Source of the DNA: Spirochaetia bacterium UBA5550
Lineage (GTDB): Bacteria > Spirochaetota > UBA4802 > UBA5550
Reading direction: 5' to 3'
NCBI GenBank assembly: GCA_002425885.1
Contig: DINC01000117.1
Coordinates: 560 to 28,315, forward strand
DNA length: 27,756 bases
The position numbers were made by a program, and so were the translations under genes. Below the pieces are notes generated by a model. The model had not been told where the DNA came from. It ran no database searches and saw only the letters and a program-made list of their open reading frames with translations. This document shows positions 25,624 through 27,756 of this stretch, piece by piece (position 1 is the first letter of the stretch; every line of letters begins with the position of its first letter).

Positions 25624-26916
25624 ATGAAGAAAGTGATTTCACTGATACTTATCCCCGCAATAATACTTACAGGCTGTTCAGGCCTTAATACTAAAGATGA
25701 CTATAACAAATCCACATCGCATCTCGCCTCTGATGATATAACAACTGCACTTAAATCACTGCCGCGCGGCGAAGGTAAAACCTTCATCACAATTATGGAA
25801 AGCACATACCTTAATCTCCTTGCAGGCAAACCTGAGATTAACACTCTTGCGGCATATTCCCGCACAATTGAAAACCAGGTGAGATATAAAATTTCAAGGG
25901 GCGTTAAATCTTTTTTCTTCATAGAAACTCCTGACGGCTATTACGCTTCTGAGCATGAAATAATCTGGATGCATTTTCTCCTCTGCTGGGGTTATTCACT
26001 TAAAGGGGATATTGAATCTGCAAGGGTTGAAGTAAACAGGGCTGCCGTTCTCCTGAGCAACGAGTTCAGTTCTGAAGGTAGATTTGATGATCCTTTCATG
26101 CGGATAATATGCGGACTGATGTGGAATATATGCGGAGAGTGGGATGATGCCCGCGCTGACTTCAGGCGTGCTCTTCAGCTTGATCCGAAAATTAAATGGC
26201 TTAAACCGCTTGTAAATATGGAAGAGGCCCCTGCGAATATGGTGCTGCTGCTTGGCGGAACAGGCTACGAACCGTACTGGGACCCTGACGCGAAAGGTCT
26301 TGTGCGCGGTTTACGTGGTGTCTCTTTTAAGAGTAAAGGTTCACGAATCGGCATAAGTCTCTCCGGCGGGGAATACGAATCATTAAATCTCTTCATCACT
26401 CCTGATTCATCATACTGGTACAAACGCCATGAAGTACGCAACAGCGAACTGTCAGATGTAATTGATGATTTCAAATATACACAGAAATTCGGTGTCAGTT
26501 CCGGGAAACTTGTTTCTCATATTGCGCTGGCAGTGGGGGGCGGTCTCCTTATCTTTACATTAATCGGAGGAGCAGGGCTGGGGCTTGTTGCACTTGGGGC
26601 TTACGCGAATTCAGGAGAAGTTATGGGAGCAGGCGCTGCGGTTTTTGTTTACGGCGGATACAAGGGGTATGATTTTGCATCTGAACAGTGCAGCGACGCA
26701 AAAACAAACTACAGGAAAGAGATGAATCCTGCGGATAAATACAGATTTGTCAGATTCCTGCCGGAATACGGATGGCTCGGCTGGAGTTCCAAAAAAATTA
26801 CTCCGCCGGTATCGATCAAATCCGGGACAAAAAAAATTCTGCTGAAAAACAGCTATGTAATAAAAGGAAAGGGTAGAACCATGACTTTCGGTTACTATCC
26901 CGACACAAATCAGTGA
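25624..26916 (+). CDS. COG3014-like lipoprotein with TPR-like region and glycine-rich hydrophobic hairpin
   Basis: 430 residues. A signal peptide ends in a lipobox (L-T-G-C, Cys18), so the protein is lipid-anchored. Residues about 105-190 contain TPR-like helical repeats (G-Y-S-L-K-G-D-I-E-S-A-R-V-E ... A-R-A-D-F-R-R-A-L-Q-L-D-P). Two glycine-rich hydrophobic stretches lie near 295-345, followed by a hydrophilic beta-rich end. The layout resembles uncharacterised COG3014 lipoproteins. It is divergently transcribed from the PSD unit across a 96-base gap. A lone TATACT (25587-25592) could be its -10, but no -35 fits. Its stop is 12 bases from the stop of the convergent STAS-like gene. Confidence 0.8.
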   Translation: MKKVISLILIPAIILTGCSGLNTKDDYNKSTSHLASDDITTALKSLPRGEGKTFITIMESTYLNLLAGKPEINTLAAYSRTIENQVRYKISRGVKSFFFIETPDGYYASEHEIIWMHFLLCWGYSLKGDIESARVEVNRAAVLLSNEFSSEGRFDDPFMRIICGLMWNICGEWDDARADFRRALQLDPKIKWLKPLVNMEEAPANMVLLLGGTGYEPYWDPDAKGLVRGLRGVSFKSKGSRIGISLSGGEYESLNLFITPDSSYWYKRHEVRNSELSDVIDDFKYTQKFGVSSGKLVSHIALAVGGGLLIFTLIGGAGLGLVALGAYANSGEVMGAGAAVFVYGGYKGYDFASEQCSDAKTNYRKEMNPADKYRFVRFLPEYGWLGWSSKKITPPVSIKSGTKKILLKNSYVIKGKGRTMTFGYYPDTNQ

Positions 26917-26928
26917 ACACAATTATGC

Positions 26929-27441
26929 TTATTTTTTGATGATCCAGGTTTCAGCATCATCAAAATTATCAAAAAAACCATTTATTTTATAGCCAAGTTT
27001 CTTTGTTATATGCATGTCATATAATCCTGCGCAGACTCCTCCAACTGACTTTTCAAGCGCAACAAAAGCTGTAACAAAGGAGCCATGATTATTAATATAA
27101 CCGAGAACTTTCTCTTCAACATATTTCTGGGAGGAGGGGGGAACGACTCTCTGGTACCTGACATCACATATAGTTTTATAAATATTTTTTTCTGTCATAA
27201 AATTAAAAATGAGATCTATTGCGGCCCTGAAATCTGTGCCGGGGCAGAACCCTCTCCACTCCTGATAGAGAATACTGCTCTCTCTATCAAATGATATTAC
27301 AACATACTCATTGCTGTAAACCGGCTCCGGATTTTCTTTTTCTCTTGAAACAGGTACGGCCCCTGTAAATTTTTCATGTACTGCCTTATGTTTTCTTATC
27401 TGAAAAAATTTCTTCCCTGAAACTGAAAATACTGACCGCAT
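26929..27441 (-). CDS. Small STAS/SpoIIAA-like domain protein
   Basis: 170 residues, no signal peptide or membrane segment. After a ~45-residue basic leader, the order of strands and helices fits the SpoIIAA/STAS-like domain of single-domain bacterial proteins: I-L-Y-Q-E-W-R-G-F strand, a helix with F-R-A-A-I-D-L-I-F-N-F, I-C-D-V-R strand and D-D-A-E-T-W-I near the end. No anti-sigma or kinase partner is adjacent, so no pathway can be assigned. AGGAAGGA lies 7 bases before the ATG. The 243-base AT-rich gap upstream, to the TatD gene, shows no RNA gene or clear promoter pair on either strand. Confidence 0.7.
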   Translation of the reverse strand: MRSVFSVSGKKFFQIRKHKAVHEKFTGAVPVSREKENPEPVYSNEYVVISFDRESSILYQEWRGFCPGTDFRAAIDLIFNFMTEKNIYKTICDVRYQRVVPPSSQKYVEEKVLGYINNHGSFVTAFVALEKSVGGVCAGLYDMHITKKLGYKINGFFDNFDDAETWIIKK

Positions 27442-27684
27442 GACCTGTTCCTTCCTCTAAAAACTTTTATTTTTCAAAAATTGAATAATATTAATTCTTT
27501 TAAATAACGTGCGTTTTTAATGAATATCAGGTAAAAAAATTCACAATCTCAACGGATTAATTTTAAAAATTATGCAGCTCCTATTCTTTAATACTCTCCC
27601 ATCAGGTTTTTATTCTTGAAAATAAACTCCCTTTAACCGGAAAGTCTATATTAAAGAAAAAGCAAAAATAAAGAAGGTAAACTG

Positions 27685-27756
27685 ATGCTTTTAGATTCAC
27701 ATGCGCACTTTGATATGATACTGGAAGACAAAAAAGTCTCTGAAGATGAGCTTATT
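27685..27756 (+). CDS. tatD: TatD-family metal-dependent hydrolase, 5' end (runs off right edge)
   Basis: Only the first 24 codons are in the window. They begin M-L-L-D-S-H-A-H-F-D, the N-terminal metal-binding H-x-H of TatD-type deoxyribonucleases (usually D-S-H-C-H-L-D). A ribosome site, AGAAGG, is about 8 bases upstream. Identification rests on this short segment, so another amidohydrolase-fold protein is possible. Confidence 0.7.
   Translation, partial: MLLDSHAHFDMILEDKKVSEDELI

Noticed and set aside
27442..27684. A small RNA or promoter pair in the 243-base gap before tatD
   Set aside because: TTGAAA (27616-27621) and TATATT (27647-27652) are 25 bases apart, too far for a sigma-70 promoter, and no stable fold is seen in this AT-rich stretch.
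1..27756. CRISPR arrays, tRNA or rRNA genes, insertion sequences, prophage
   Set aside because: No regularly spaced repeats, no tRNA-like cloverleaf, no transposase, integrase or phage protein was found on either strand.

Overview
The window reads as a bacterial chromosome segment of moderate GC content (low-to-mid 40s percent by eye). Genes are tightly packed, with many ATGA, GTGA or TGATG overlaps. Signal peptides, a lipobox lipoprotein, a two-subunit [4Fe-4S] fumarase, a radical SAM/ferredoxin pair, methyl-accepting-type signalling proteins and WG-repeat proteins suggest a motile, Gram-negative, probably anaerobic bacterium. A Spirochaetota-like or other uncultured lineage is my low-confidence guess. 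No rRNA, tRNA, CRISPR array, transposase, phage gene or integrase was found, and no gap between genes exceeds 300 bases.

Layout. 1-1476 (+) is the 3' part of a fused GH3 glycosidase/serine hydrolase that runs off the left edge. 1661-3094 (-) is a secreted WG-repeat protein. 3305-5263 (+) is a class I fumarase pair followed by a CoA-type Nudix hydrolase. 5349-8693 (+) holds a CtpA-type protease, TsaD and an unknown 313-residue protein. 8861-10545 (+) couples an exported phospholipase D-fold protein to RadC. 10697-11584 (+) is an exported esterase-fold protein that seems to lack its catalytic residues. 11585-15787 (-) carries pyrB, pyrC and an orphan adenine methylase with a helix-turn-helix at its N-terminus.

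15876-19135 (-) is a coupled cassette of a HAMP protein with no output domain, a TauE/SafE transporter and a methyl-accepting protein with a multi-pass membrane sensor. 19257-20899 (-) is a B12-type radical SAM protein with its own 2[4Fe-4S] ferredoxin upstream. 21058-25527 (-) is a three-gene unit (unrecognised 792-residue protein, phosphatidylserine decarboxylase, Lgt-like membrane protein) ended by a clear intrinsic terminator. Divergent to it is a COG3014-like lipoprotein (25624-26916, +). Then come a small STAS-like protein (26929-27441, -) and the start of a TatD-family nuclease gene at the right edge.

The best candidates for an undescribed system are the 792-aa/PSD/Lgt-like unit and the HAMP/TauE/multi-pass MCP cassette. 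In both, gene order and coupling point to a shared job that the individual family names do not explain. Housekeeping parts are de novo pyrimidine synthesis (pyrB, pyrC), tRNA t6A modification (tsaD), fumarate hydration and CoA-nucleotide clean-up.
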